The notes under the pieces: model-generated
The model's input: only the letters and a program-made list of their open reading frames with translations
Database searches by the model: none
Told to the model about the DNA's origin: nothing
Program-made: the position numbers and the translations under genes
In this document: positions 1 through 7,114 of the stretch, piece by piece
Layout: each line of letters opens with the position of its first letter
Position numbering within the stretch: the first letter of the stretch is position 1
Assembly (NCBI RefSeq): GCF_000499785.1
Contig: NZ_HG726022.1
Span: 1 to 64,000, forward strand
Direction of reading: 5' to 3'
Source: Bacteroides neonati
GTDB taxonomy: Bacteria; Bacteroidota; Bacteroidia; Bacteroidales; Bacteroidaceae
Length of the DNA: 64,000 bases

Positions 1-320
1 CGAGCGGTATGATAAGCACATGGCCAATGATACTTAACGAAACTGGAGCCGGGTATCTTTTTGGATATGGTGATAATACTGTGAAACCAGGTTTCTATAT
101 ATACAATGGCAAAAGAGGGCCGGGAAGTCCTGTTAGTAATGATGGCTTCAAGGTATCTGCTTCGGAAGCAAAAGCAATGGCAAAGTTATTTAGGGGATAT
201 GCACATGTAAAAAGAGCTATTCGCGAAGAAGGAGAAATACTTAATAGTGAGGAAAGGGCTATATACTCTAAATTCAAATGGTACAAAGAGCCACCATCTG
301 AAGAGTTTATCAAGAAAGTC
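1..320. repeat. Inverted repeat, left copy (partner 12718-13037)
   Basis: Base n of this copy pairs with base 13038 minus n of the right copy, and every stretch compared is identical. The repeat runs off the left end of the window, so its true length is unknown. The right boundary is sharp: both copies share the bases for ...KKV and then diverge completely (gaggaactc here, cagaatttc there). The two copies flank 12.4 kb with 5' ends outward, so recombination between them would swap the 3' ends of the KilA-N gene. Confidence 0.9.
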
Positions 321-371
321 GAGGAACTCGCTGAGTTTTGTGAGAAAAGTGGCGGATTTAGAATAACGTAA
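1..371 (+). pseudogene. Partial KilA-N gene copy, 5' portion with a foreign tail
   Basis: The first 320 bases are a perfect reverse-complement copy of bases 12718-13037, which lie inside the full-length KilA-N gene on the other strand. The reading frame is already open at base 3, so the copy continues upstream of the window. Identity stops after the codons for KKV; 16 unrelated codons then follow (ending in GGFRIT) before the stop. The product would lack the KilA-N core that follows at this point in the intact gene. It is either one half of an invertible switch or a recombination or assembly product. Confidence 0.75.
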
Positions 372-383
372 TTCAATTTAGCA

Positions 384-707
384 ATGAGTAAAAAGAACAA
401 TTACCGTTATGTGGCTTATGATGCTGCAAACGGAGATTACCAAGAGTTTGAAACGCTAAAAGAGGCGGAAGATTGGCTAACGGAAGATGACGGTGAAGGC
501 ATATCAAATGAAGCCTGTTGCGGCCAAAACTATATCGCAGAAATTCAGTATAGGTCTGTGGTAACAACAGTTGATGAAAGATCAAACTATCATGTACATA
601 CAGATGAATGCCCGGAAGATTGTGATGAAGAGGAGTGGCCCTATAATGATGATTGGGATTTTATCGGGAAACACTCATACGAGAAAATCGATTGGGATAA
701 AGAGTAA
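384..707 (+). CDS. Small acidic phage protein, unknown function
   Basis: It encodes 107 residues rich in Asp and Glu, with a WLTEDDGEG segment and a C-terminal EDCDEEEWPYNDDWDF segment. No signal peptide or membrane segment is seen. It opens a tightly packed rightward cassette of small genes, starting 12 bases after the truncated KilA-N frame. I do not recognise the family; its size and setting fit a phage accessory protein. Confidence 0.65.
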   Translation: MSKKNNYRYVAYDAANGDYQEFETLKEAEDWLTEDDGEGISNEACCGQNYIAEIQYRSVVTTVDERSNYHVHTDECPEDCDEEEWPYNDDWDFIGKHSYEKIDWDKE

Positions 708-729
708 TAACCTTCAATAAAATTAAAAC

Positions 730-1248
730 ATGAGTGAAATAACAGAATATGCACGTGCCCACGGAAAGCAGGCAAAACTAATACTTGATGCCTGTTGCGG
801 TAGCCGAATGTTTTGGTTTGATAAAGAAAACCCTTTGGCTTTGTTTGCTGACATCCGGGATGAAGAACATACTCTTTGCGATGGTCGAAGTCTGAAAGTG
901 CACCCGGATATTGTATCTGACTTTACCGATATGCCATTCTTGGATGAATCTTTTAAACTGGTAGTGTTTGACCCTCCTCATTTGATAAAGGCCGGTAGAG
1001 ATAGTTGGTTGGCCAAGAAGTACGGTAAACTCCCTGAAGATTGGCCAAGGTTGATAAAGAAAGGTGTAGATGAGTGCTTTCGTGTGCTAGAAGACTATGG
1101 CGTTTTGATTTTCAAGTGGAACGAAGATCAGATTACGGTCAAAGAAGTATTGAATGCCATCGAACGGCAGCCGTTGTTTGGGCATACTACTGGAAGGCAT
1201 GGTAAAACCATGTGGATGTGCTTTATGAAATTACCAATTAACGAATAA
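730..1248 (+). CDS. Class I SAM-dependent methyltransferase, phage type
   Basis: The 172-residue protein has a Rossmann-type motif I (LILDACCGSRMF, about residues 17-28) and an FDPPH motif near residue 80, the usual position of the catalytic loop in DNA or nucleobase methyltransferases. A GVLIFKW strand follows near residue 133. It is short and shows no target-recognition domain, so the substrate is unclear; DPPH resembles the DPPY of N6-adenine enzymes. Small stand-alone enzymes of this kind are common in phage accessory regions, where they may protect DNA. The start 22 bases after the previous stop suits operon expression. Confidence 0.7.
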   Translation: MSEITEYARAHGKQAKLILDACCGSRMFWFDKENPLALFADIRDEEHTLCDGRSLKVHPDIVSDFTDMPFLDESFKLVVFDPPHLIKAGRDSWLAKKYGKLPEDWPRLIKKGVDECFRVLEDYGVLIFKWNEDQITVKEVLNAIERQPLFGHTTGRHGKTMWMCFMKLPINE

Positions 1249-1258
1249 CAATATAAAT

Positions 1259-1441
1259 ATGAATGAAAAAGAAATTATTGCCAAGGCATCGGAGTTGGCA
1301 ATGGCAAAAGCGAAAGAAATAGTAGAGAAGCAATTCTCTGACGTAGGATGTATGGACGCTAAACTTCGCCTGTTATCAATTAAAAACGATATTATGGATG
1401 GTGTGCGAATCTGTCTTGAATTGATTAAACAACCTGTATAA
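1259..1441 (+). CDS. 60-aa phage protein, unknown function
   Basis: It is predicted to be mostly helical, with an Ala/Lys/Glu-rich N-terminal half (KEIIAKASELAMAKAKEIVEK). It lies 10 bases after the methyltransferase and 7 before the next gene, so it is probably co-transcribed. No family is recognised. Confidence 0.55.
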   Translation: MNEKEIIAKASELAMAKAKEIVEKQFSDVGCMDAKLRLLSIKNDIMDGVRICLELIKQPV

Positions 1442-1448
1442 GAAAAAT

Positions 1449-1724
1449 ATGAAGAAAAAGACAGAAACCGTATTGGCGATAGAGCATTCTAAACGGGTAT
1501 GCGATCCGCAGCCCGAGTTTGTCGATCGGATGGAGGTTCGTCGATTAGTTATGAGCGCCTATAAAAGCGGTTATCGTAAAGCACACTCCGAACATATTAA
1601 ATGTATGGGCAATATTGTAGAGCTGAATTTGTCAAATATAGATTCTCCCGTATTTACTCATACAAAGGAATTTAGGGAACACTTCGACTACATTATGTCG
1701 AAAGTCAAGAATCTTTTATTTTAA
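1449..1724 (+). CDS. 91-aa phage protein, unknown function
   Basis: A basic N-terminal half (RMEVRRLVMSAYKSGYRKAH) is followed by a mixed segment. No membrane or secretion signal is visible. It belongs to the rightward accessory cassette and has no recognised domain. Confidence 0.6.
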   Translation: MKKKTETVLAIEHSKRVCDPQPEFVDRMEVRRLVMSAYKSGYRKAHSEHIKCMGNIVELNLSNIDSPVFTHTKEFREHFDYIMSKVKNLLF

Positions 1725-1741
1725 TTCAAAATAATAAAGTA

Positions 1742-1843
1742 ATGAATCAAATGAGCATAGGAGCCTTTAAATACTGGCTCCGAACCAACGGCTTTCATCT
1801 TATCAATTCGGTACAGGTGAGAAGTGGAATCCAATCAAAGTAA
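1742..1843 (+). CDS. Possible 33-aa phage peptide
   Basis: An ATG frame of 33 codons (begins MNQMSIGAFKYWLRTNGF) fills the otherwise empty 138-base gap between two cassette genes, and its stop is 19 bases before the next start. The residues look protein-like (Trp, Tyr and Phe in an amphipathic segment), but no homologue is recognised and no strong ribosome site is seen. Confidence 0.4.
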   Translation: MNQMSIGAFKYWLRTNGFHLINSVQVRSGIQSK

Positions 1844-1862
1844 AATCTAAAAAATCAAAGCA

Positions 1863-2447
1863 ATGAATTTAAACAACCTACGTGACCAGATTCACGCAAA
1901 TGCAGCAGTCAAGGGCTTCTGGGATAATAACCCGAGCGATCAACACTTCCTTATGCTCGTTATAACAGAGCTTTCCGAAGCGGTAGAAGCAGATCGGAAA
2001 GGAAGAAGAGCTGATATTCAAGATTACAAGCTATTGTCAAAAGCGAGTATCGAAAGGACAGGAAACCAAGACTATTTCAATGAGGTATCTTTCTGTTATC
2101 ACATCAAGGATTCCGTTGAGGATGAGCTAGCCGATGCCTTCATCCGCCTGCTTGACTTATTCGGAGCACGAGAGGTATATCTTAACGAAGATGTTTTTGA
2201 CCTTAAAACGATTGAAGAATATGCCGCTACTTATCAAGGCAAGTCTTTCACTGAGTCAGTCTACCACATTGTTCGATTTATATCCGCTACTAGTCGCTCT
2301 ATTGAAACTTCGGCAGTGACTCCCGAAATAATGCTGCTTGAGATACTTGGCTTTGCGAAGCATCTAGATATCGACCTAATGTGGCATGTGGAACAGAAAA
2401 TAAAGTATAACCAATCCCGTGGGCGAATGCACGGAAAAAAGTATTGA
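1863..2447 (+). CDS. MazG-like nucleotide pyrophosphohydrolase
   Basis: The 194-residue all-helical protein carries the MazG-type acidic motifs: ITELSEAVEADR near residue 35 and EDELADAFIRLLDL near residue 87, together forming the EExxE...ExxD magnesium site. The family hydrolyses (d)NTPs or alarmones to monophosphates. Phage copies are thought to adjust nucleotide pools or counter the starvation response during infection. The residues after about 110 may form a second helical repeat unit. It sits in the accessory cassette just before an MmcB-like gene. Confidence 0.75.
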   Translation: MNLNNLRDQIHANAAVKGFWDNNPSDQHFLMLVITELSEAVEADRKGRRADIQDYKLLSKASIERTGNQDYFNEVSFCYHIKDSVEDELADAFIRLLDLFGAREVYLNEDVFDLKTIEEYAATYQGKSFTESVYHIVRFISATSRSIETSAVTPEIMLLEILGFAKHLDIDLMWHVEQKIKYNQSRGRMHGKKY

Positions 2448-2448
2448 T

Positions 2449-2961
2449 ATGGGAATGAGAGGAACAAGATCAGGTACTAAACCACCTGAAGTGAAGATAA
2501 AGCGCAAGCATGACAATACGAAACACCGTGAACTATGCTTACTTGGTGCTGAATACCTACGGAAACTTACGTATGGCGTAAAGTATGTTTCGGTAGAGCT
2601 TGTTACACAAGGTTGGGAGCTCGCTGATGTTTGGGGCACTACAGGGTTTAGAACTTATCTCATTGAAGTAAAGGTTAGCCGTGCGGATTTTCTTCGAGAT
2701 GCCCGTAAGATAGTTCGCCAAAACCCAAACGATGGAGCCGGAAACTTCCGCTATTATCTATGTCCTGATAGCATGGTTAGCAAAGATGAAGTTCCCAACA
2801 ACTGGGGACTGATGTACGAGCGAAATGGGCTCATATTCGTAGAGAAGGAAGCAAGTGAGCAAGAAGCCAATAATCGTGCCGAAAATGCTATTCTCTGTTC
2901 AATCATGCGAAGAGAAGGAGTAAAGCCACAAGTGTTTAATTATAGAAAATCAAAGCAATGA
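2449..2961 (+). CDS. MmcB-like DNA repair or PD-(D/E)XK-type protein
   Basis: From the ATG at 2449 the protein has 170 residues. The centre contains WELADVWG...YLIEVKVSRADFLRDARK, an acidic residue followed by a strand and E-V-K, the layout of a PD-(D/E)XK nuclease core and close to the MmcB family. Later comes a conserved-looking RYYLCPDSMV and WGLMY. An earlier in-frame ATG at 2419 overlaps the MazG-like gene; the start at 2449 leaves one base between genes and is preferred. The stop overlaps the YopX start as ATGA, which suggests coupled translation. Confidence 0.65.
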   Translation: MGMRGTRSGTKPPEVKIKRKHDNTKHRELCLLGAEYLRKLTYGVKYVSVELVTQGWELADVWGTTGFRTYLIEVKVSRADFLRDARKIVRQNPNDGAGNFRYYLCPDSMVSKDEVPNNWGLMYERNGLIFVEKEASEQEANNRAENAILCSIMRREGVKPQVFNYRKSKQ

Positions 2962-3401
2962 AAAGACAAATCAAGTTCAGAGGAAAGAGAGTCGATACCG
3001 GTGAATGGATATTCGGGTACTATCTTGAATTCTCGCTATGCGATGGAGAAGGTAGGTGCTCGTACATTAAGGTCGATGGATGCCAGCCGATAAAAGTTGT
3101 CCCCGATACCGTCGGACAGTTCACCGGACTACTCGATAAGAATGGAAAGGAGATATACGAAGGTGACTTGCTAAAAAGAATGTGCTTTAACCCCAAATCA
3201 ACAAATGGGGAAAAGATTCAATTTATCAGTCAAGTATATTTTTCTTCTAATACTAACCCATCTGGATGGAGAGTTAAGAACTCAACTAAAACCGGAGGAT
3301 GGAGTAAGGGTCTTAGCTTTAATATGATATATAACAATGAGGCTATTGTGATTGGCAATATCCACGATAACCCCGAACTACTGAAAGGAGGTAAGGAATG
3401 A
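2958..3401 (+). CDS. YopX family phage protein
   Basis: The 147 residues have the clear YopX layout: an N-terminal IKFRGKRVDTGEWIFGYY, a middle VGQFTGLLDKNGKEIYEGDLL, and a C-terminal IGNIHDNPELL. YopX proteins occur widely in temperate phages of Firmicutes and Bacteroidetes; their function is not established. Start and stop overlap both neighbours by four bases (ATGA). Confidence 0.9.
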   Translation: MKRQIKFRGKRVDTGEWIFGYYLEFSLCDGEGRCSYIKVDGCQPIKVVPDTVGQFTGLLDKNGKEIYEGDLLKRMCFNPKSTNGEKIQFISQVYFSSNTNPSGWRVKNSTKTGGWSKGLSFNMIYNNEAIVIGNIHDNPELLKGGKE

Positions 3402-3505
3402 GCTTAGAAGTGTTCTCATCGTTACATCCTGCAACTCAGTGCGCAATTGTAGCCGGCATAGTAATCGTATTAGTTTGTTTCATTAAAACATTATCTGACA
3501 AATGA
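3398..3505 (+). CDS. 35-aa single-span membrane peptide
   Basis: The ATG lies in the stop region of the YopX gene (ATGA) and its own stop overlaps the ATG of the ASCH gene (AATGA), so the frame is translationally coupled on both sides. After MSLEVFSSLHPATQ comes one hydrophobic span (CAIVAGIVIVLVCFI) and a short polar tail. Function is unknown; small phage membrane peptides can act in lysis, exclusion or signalling. Confidence 0.6.
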   Translation: MSLEVFSSLHPATQCAIVAGIVIVLVCFIKTLSDK

Positions 3506-3915
3506 AAGCAATCACCATCAAACAGCCTTGGGCGTCCTTAATCGTCCACGGCATCAAAGACATCGAGAACCGCACTTGGCCATGTCCTAAGAAGTATATC
3601 GGGCAAAGAGTACTGATCCATGCAAGTGGTTTCCGTGGAAAGAAATTTAAAGTCAATTCGACTGATGAACAAGCTAAAGGCGCATTTGCTACGATTGCAA
3701 AGGAGCGCACGTTTGGTAGTCTCCCTTTCGGCTCTATCATTGGCAGCGTCAAGATAGTAGACTGCGTACAAAATTATCCGTCTGTATGGGCGGAGAAAGG
3801 AGTATATAACTGGGTACTCGCCAACCCGATACTATTTGCTAACCCTATACCGGCAAAAGGTAAGTTGAGTTTCTGGGAATATTCCGGTGTAATTGAGGAA
3901 GGAGGTAAGCCATGA
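3502..3915 (+). CDS. ASCH domain protein, phage
   Basis: The 137 residues begin MKAITIKQPWASLIVHGIKDIENRTW, the hallmark of ASCH domains (PUA-like fold), followed by a GQRVLIHASG strand and a C-terminal IPAKGKLSFWEYSG. ASCH domains bind RNA or modified nucleotides, and some members are nucleases or amidohydrolases. In phages they recur in accessory cassettes like this one. The enzymatic role here is not determinable from sequence. Confidence 0.85.
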   Translation: MKAITIKQPWASLIVHGIKDIENRTWPCPKKYIGQRVLIHASGFRGKKFKVNSTDEQAKGAFATIAKERTFGSLPFGSIIGSVKIVDCVQNYPSVWAEKGVYNWVLANPILFANPIPAKGKLSFWEYSGVIEEGGKP

Positions 3916-4157
3916 GGGTACATGAAGTAAAGTTGCTACTTATAACAGTTTTCTTTGTGATGGCAACAGCACTTATATCAGGAACATCCAAAGAGGTAGC
4001 CCTATTGATTATTATTGCTAATGTACTATCCTACATATTATTGATACTGAATAGAATTTTTAATACGTTAAACCAAAATGTGACAAAGGATGAAAAATCA
4101 AACCCTATCAATCGAACAAATGAAGCACCTGAAAGACCTGGGTGTAGATGTAAGTAA
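3912..4157 (+). CDS. Small two-span membrane protein
   Basis: 81 residues with two hydrophobic spans (LLLITVFFVMATALI and VALLIIIANVLSYILLIL) and a polar, Cys-containing tail. It overlaps the ASCH stop by four bases, and its 3' end overlaps the next frame by 68 bases, so the true end of expression may be earlier. No family is recognised. Confidence 0.5.
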   Translation: MRVHEVKLLLITVFFVMATALISGTSKEVALLIIIANVLSYILLILNRIFNTLNQNVTKDEKSNPINRTNEAPERPGCRCK

Positions 4158-4569
4158 TGCAAGTGTTATTCTCTTATTCATCGGGGAGGATGGAGAACAC
4201 GTAGGCTGGGAAGTAGAGAATCACGGGATGCCAGGTGCAGAACCGCTATATGAGTGGTGGAATGAAGAATCTGAAGTATGGGAGTCTACTCACAAAGAGT
4301 ACTTCGATGCCCAAATAGGTATCTACGATCATTCTTACCGTGAGGGCTGTGGCGTATTTACGTTGCAGGATATGCTAGAGATGATGCCACTTGATGCATG
4401 TTTATCCCACCCGGAAGAAACTCTGTGGCAATGTATATACAACGAAAGCGGTGAAGATAATTCTATTAATGGATATGTTCTTAGAGAAGCTGAAACGAGC
4501 CTTGAATCTGCTTATCAGATGCTTTGTTGGCTCGCAGAGAACGGTTACATGAAAGGAGAAGCAAAATGA
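4090..4569 (+). CDS. Conserved phage protein, unknown function
   Basis: 159 acidic residues, starting with an IEQMKHLKDLGVD helix, then aromatic-rich segments (EPLYEWWNEESEVW) and a helical C-terminus. Nothing catalytic is recognisable. The stop overlaps the next start as ATGA. Similar MKHLKDLG-type proteins are, from memory, frequent in Bacteroides phages; this was not checked. Confidence 0.65.
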   Translation: MKNQTLSIEQMKHLKDLGVDVSNASVILLFIGEDGEHVGWEVENHGMPGAEPLYEWWNEESEVWESTHKEYFDAQIGIYDHSYREGCGVFTLQDMLEMMPLDACLSHPEETLWQCIYNESGEDNSINGYVLREAETSLESAYQMLCWLAENGYMKGEAK

Positions 4570-4847
4570 TACCCTACCAACTAAGCCGTGATTACACCCT
4601 GCTCAAGCAGTTGCTTGACGAGGGGAAAGAAATCGTTTGTTTTGCCGACTACCGATGGTCTGGTGGTAAAACATTGCGTGATGTCTGTCATGCAAGATGT
4701 CATGTGAAAGACAAGTCGTATAGTGTGTGTTCTCGAGGGCAAGAGTATGCCGGTTGGAACGATTGGTATTTAGAAAACCAGCCTGATTTTACCTTTGAGA
4801 AAGCGATGGAGAAAGCGAATATTGAATTTATACCACCTACATTATGA
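4566..4847 (+). CDS. 93-aa phage protein, unknown function
   Basis: The start at 4566 overlaps the upstream stop (ATGA) and is preferred over an earlier ATG at 4524 that lies deep inside the upstream gene. The sequence (KQLLDEGKEIVCFADYRW...) resembles small phage proteins without assigned function. The stop overlaps the next start, keeping the chain of coupled genes. Confidence 0.6.
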   Translation: MIPYQLSRDYTLLKQLLDEGKEIVCFADYRWSGGKTLRDVCHARCHVKDKSYSVCSRGQEYAGWNDWYLENQPDFTFEKAMEKANIEFIPPTL

Positions 4848-5170
4848 CAGAATTAGAAAAAGCAGCAAGCGAAGAACTGTTACATAGCTATGCGATTATA
4901 GTCGATGGGGAGTTAGCATACCAAAGGCAGGCAATGCTTAATATGTTTCACAAAGGTGCAGAGTGGAAAGCCAAGCAATCCCCATGGATCAGAGTAGAAG
5001 AACGCTTGCCTGATCCTGGTAAACTTGTTAATGTAAGATGTCGCAATAAAAATAAAGAGGATGGTATCTGGTTATGTGATGTTTGCTTCATTGATGAAGA
5101 TACAAATACTTGGGGAGAAAGACACCATACATGGGAAACTATTACTCACTGGATGCCAATACCCGAATAG
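4844..5170 (+). CDS. DUF551 domain protein
   Basis: 108 residues ending in the DUF551 signature: SPWIRVEERLPDPGKLVNVRC and, at the C-terminus, THWMPIPE. The N-terminal part is helical. DUF551 proteins are small phage and prophage proteins of unknown role. Confidence 0.85.
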   Translation: MTELEKAASEELLHSYAIIVDGELAYQRQAMLNMFHKGAEWKAKQSPWIRVEERLPDPGKLVNVRCRNKNKEDGIWLCDVCFIDEDTNTWGERHHTWETITHWMPIPE

Positions 5171-5173
5171 CCT

Positions 5174-5581
5174 ATGTCTACATTAACACGTGACGAGCAG
5201 CAACTTAGAAAGGTAATAAAGGATGCTACAGGAATGAAGGTTTACAAAGCATCGTTCAAGCCATTAGTATTCAATATCTATTACAGTATTGTTCAGGAGT
5301 ACAAGAATCAATCCGCATCACATATTACCGTTGCGCAAGGTGGCTGGCATGCAACTGATGGTGGAGAATATAAAATCTCAATCTATACACCAACGATAAT
5401 AGTAGGTCATAAACGATTGATTAATATTCAGTATGTTAGAGATATTGCAACAAAAATAATAAATGCTTTAGATGATAGATTTGGTAGCGAATGTTGGAGT
5501 ACTTGCAATGAAGAAAACAGTATTTGGCTTCCACTATCTCGCACTTCTTTCTATTTACAAATACCTAATTTTAAAGAATAA
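5174..5581 (+). CDS. 135-aa phage protein, unknown function
   Basis: Mixed alpha/beta composition with no recognised motif, membrane span or signal. It starts three bases after the DUF551 stop and is the penultimate gene of the rightward cassette. Confidence 0.6.
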   Translation: MSTLTRDEQQLRKVIKDATGMKVYKASFKPLVFNIYYSIVQEYKNQSASHITVAQGGWHATDGGEYKISIYTPTIIVGHKRLINIQYVRDIATKIINALDDRFGSECWSTCNEENSIWLPLSRTSFYLQIPNFKE

Positions 5582-5609
5582 TTATAATCTAGAACCTTAC
5601 GGTGTATAG

Positions 5610-5813
5610 GTGAACCGTATTAATAAGATGGGAAGCTATTACGATGAAGCTGGATTCTACCACGAGGTAGAAACAGATAATCCTTTAGACAGAGAGAAAC
5701 CTAACTACTGGCGAGGCAGCTCAACCAAAAAAGGAGCTAATCCTAAGTCTATCGCTAAACGTCGAAGGAAAAACAAAATTGGTCGAAAGGCAAAACAAAA
5801 GAGTCATAGATGA
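5610..5813 (+). CDS. 67-aa basic phage protein
   Basis: The last third is strongly basic (IAKRRRKNKIGRKAKQKSHR), which suggests nucleic-acid binding, while the first half is acidic and Tyr-rich. It is the last gene of the cassette; downstream lies the small RNA locus on the other strand. Confidence 0.5.
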   Translation: MNRINKMGSYYDEAGFYHEVETDNPLDREKPNYWRGSSTKKGANPKSIAKRRRKNKIGRKAKQKSHR

Positions 5814-5831
5814 GAACAAACGTATGGGCAT

Positions 5832-5893
5832 AAAAAAAGGAGCAACGCCTTGCTCCAACCTTTGTTAACCTTAAATCTAATACTATGAAAAAC
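5832..5893 (-). ncRNA. Putative ~62-nt small RNA with its own promoter and terminator
   Basis: On the minus strand a promoter at 5900-5930 is followed about 7 bases later by an untranslated stretch (CATAGTATTAGATTTAAGG...) and a GGAGCAA/TTGCTCC hairpin (5839-5856) that runs into seven T residues. No ATG frame fits inside. Both flanking genes read rightward, so this leftward unit is not the end or the leader of any annotated gene. Confidence 0.6.
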
Positions 5894-5899
5894 ACATTG

Positions 5900-5930
5900 C
5901 AAAGGTACTGGTTTTCGGGAAATCTCCAAA
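5900..5930 (-). promoter_or_regulatory. Bacteroidetes-type promoter of the small RNA
   Basis: On the minus strand TTTG (927-930) is separated by exactly 19 bases from TACCTTTG (5900-5907), matching the known Bacteroides sigma-ABfr consensus TTTG - 19 to 21 - TAnnTTTG. Confidence 0.7.
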
Positions 5931-6033
5931 TTTCTAAACCAAATCAGCGTGTCTTATAACATGGTTTAATAATTAAAATAAACTTGTTAACAGTTAACGT
6001 AATTAATTTCAGTTTTAACAAACAAATAATAAG

Positions 6034-6294
6034 ATGAAAAAATTAAAATCAATTTTCTTAAAGTTGTTTCCTAAAAGAAACACCTACTATGCTGTTGTGC
6101 TATTCGACGGGCAGCAAGACTATATCTCCGGCACCCCCTACCCTTCCAAAAAAGAGGCCACAAAGTTTTGTAAAAAGATAAAAGCAAACACAACAACTTT
6201 AAAAGTCACCGGGATTATTAAATTCCATACTACAGAGACCTTAATTAGAATAGAGAATCGTTTCGATAAACTCAAAGAAGAAGTCGATGATTAA
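6034..6294 (+). CDS. 86-aa phage protein, unknown function
   Basis: Basic protein with a KKLKSIFLKLFPKRN start and a TFKKIKAN-type Lys-rich centre. It stands alone between the small RNA locus and the virion-type genes. No family is recognised. Confidence 0.5.
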   Translation: MKKLKSIFLKLFPKRNTYYAVVLFDGQQDYISGTPYPSKKEATKFCKKIKANTTTLKVTGIIKFHTTETLIRIENRFDKLKEEVDD

Positions 6295-6324
6295 TACATA
6301 GAATTATTCACATTATTCATACAT

Positions 6325-6332
6325 TATATTTG
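6325..6332 (+). promoter_or_regulatory. Promoter -7 box before 6337
   Basis: TATATTTG lies only four bases before the ATG at 6337, so the transcript would be nearly leaderless. No clear TTG is present at the expected upstream spacing. Confidence 0.4.
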
Positions 6333-6336
6333 CCTC

Positions 6337-6756
6337 ATGAAAATAAGAAACTTACTTAGTGTTATGCGCCATAACCAATCCAAAAAAGGATTATTTGTCA
6401 TTCTTCATAGCGAGACTAACTTTGTGTCACTATCTGATGGAGCGGCGAGATTATTAAAAATCTCAAAAGGGGGAATCCCTTTTATATTCGTATATAAAAC
6501 CGAATATAAAGGAGTTACAGCCTACGCTTTGAAGCGAGTTAATTACCAATTTGCTGCACAAACTCAAGTAGGACTAGTATCCAAAAATCGAGAAACAGGA
6601 TACTATGTCTTTGAAAATCTATGCCCTACCAACCAGAGTGTTTTCTTTGATCTTGGATTGCCACACAACAAAGATCAACGGTTTAACATCATACGAAGAG
6701 CTAAAAATGAATCAACCGATTATATACTCCAATACGATGAATCAAATAGTAAGTAA
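6337..6756 (+). CDS. 139-aa phage protein, likely virion-associated
   Basis: No family is recognised. A central pattern (VSLSDGAARLLKISKGG...) followed by strands and a GYYVFENLC-type segment is echoed in the next gene, which suggests distant paralogy. It sits directly upstream of the 883-aa virion-type protein. Confidence 0.55.
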   Translation: MKIRNLLSVMRHNQSKKGLFVILHSETNFVSLSDGAARLLKISKGGIPFIFVYKTEYKGVTAYALKRVNYQFAAQTQVGLVSKNRETGYYVFENLCPTNQSVFFDLGLPHNKDQRFNIIRRAKNESTDYILQYDESNSK

Positions 6757-7114
6757 CATTAAACCCGATATCAAATTTATGCCAAATGGAGACATACACC
6801 TTACATCTAAAGTTGTATCTCTACTTGGCATACAGGAAGGAGATGCTATACAGGTCGCCAAAGACAAAGATGAGACCTATATCTATATCCACGCGAGGCA
6901 AGTTAAAGATAAAAACATTACAGGAATAGCCCGCCGTGCAAATAAATCAGCTGGATATTTACGTGTCAGATGGGAGTCGCTTTGTAGAAAAATAATAAGT
7001 TCAGACGGAAGATCTTCTAGCGCTGCCTATCGAGTCGGCGACCCACATGAGATAGATGGGCGAAAAGTATTACCAATTATAACAAGAAAAAACTATGCAG
7101 CAGAAGGAGATTAA
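6737..7114 (+). CDS. Phage protein, possible distant paralogue of the preceding gene
   Basis: The frame is open from 6605, but starts there overlap the upstream gene by 150 bases. ATG at 6737 (MNQIVSNIKP) gives 125 residues and a 20-base overlap; ATG at 6707 is an alternative. IHLTSKVVSLLGIQEGDAI resembles an AbrB/PUA-like small beta unit, and GYLRVRWESLCRKI matches in layout the GYYVFENLC segment of the neighbour. The end overlaps the 883-aa gene by 20 bases. Confidence 0.55.
   Translation: MNQIVSNIKPDIKFMPNGDIHLTSKVVSLLGIQEGDAIQVAKDKDETYIYIHARQVKDKNITGIARRANKSAGYLRVRWESLCRKIISSDGRSSSAAYRVGDPHEIDGRKVLPIITRKNYAAEGD

Noticed and set aside
5885..5959. 24-codon plus-strand frame starting at 5885
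   Set aside because: It lies over the promoter of the opposite-strand small RNA, has no neighbours coupled to it, and the length is within chance.
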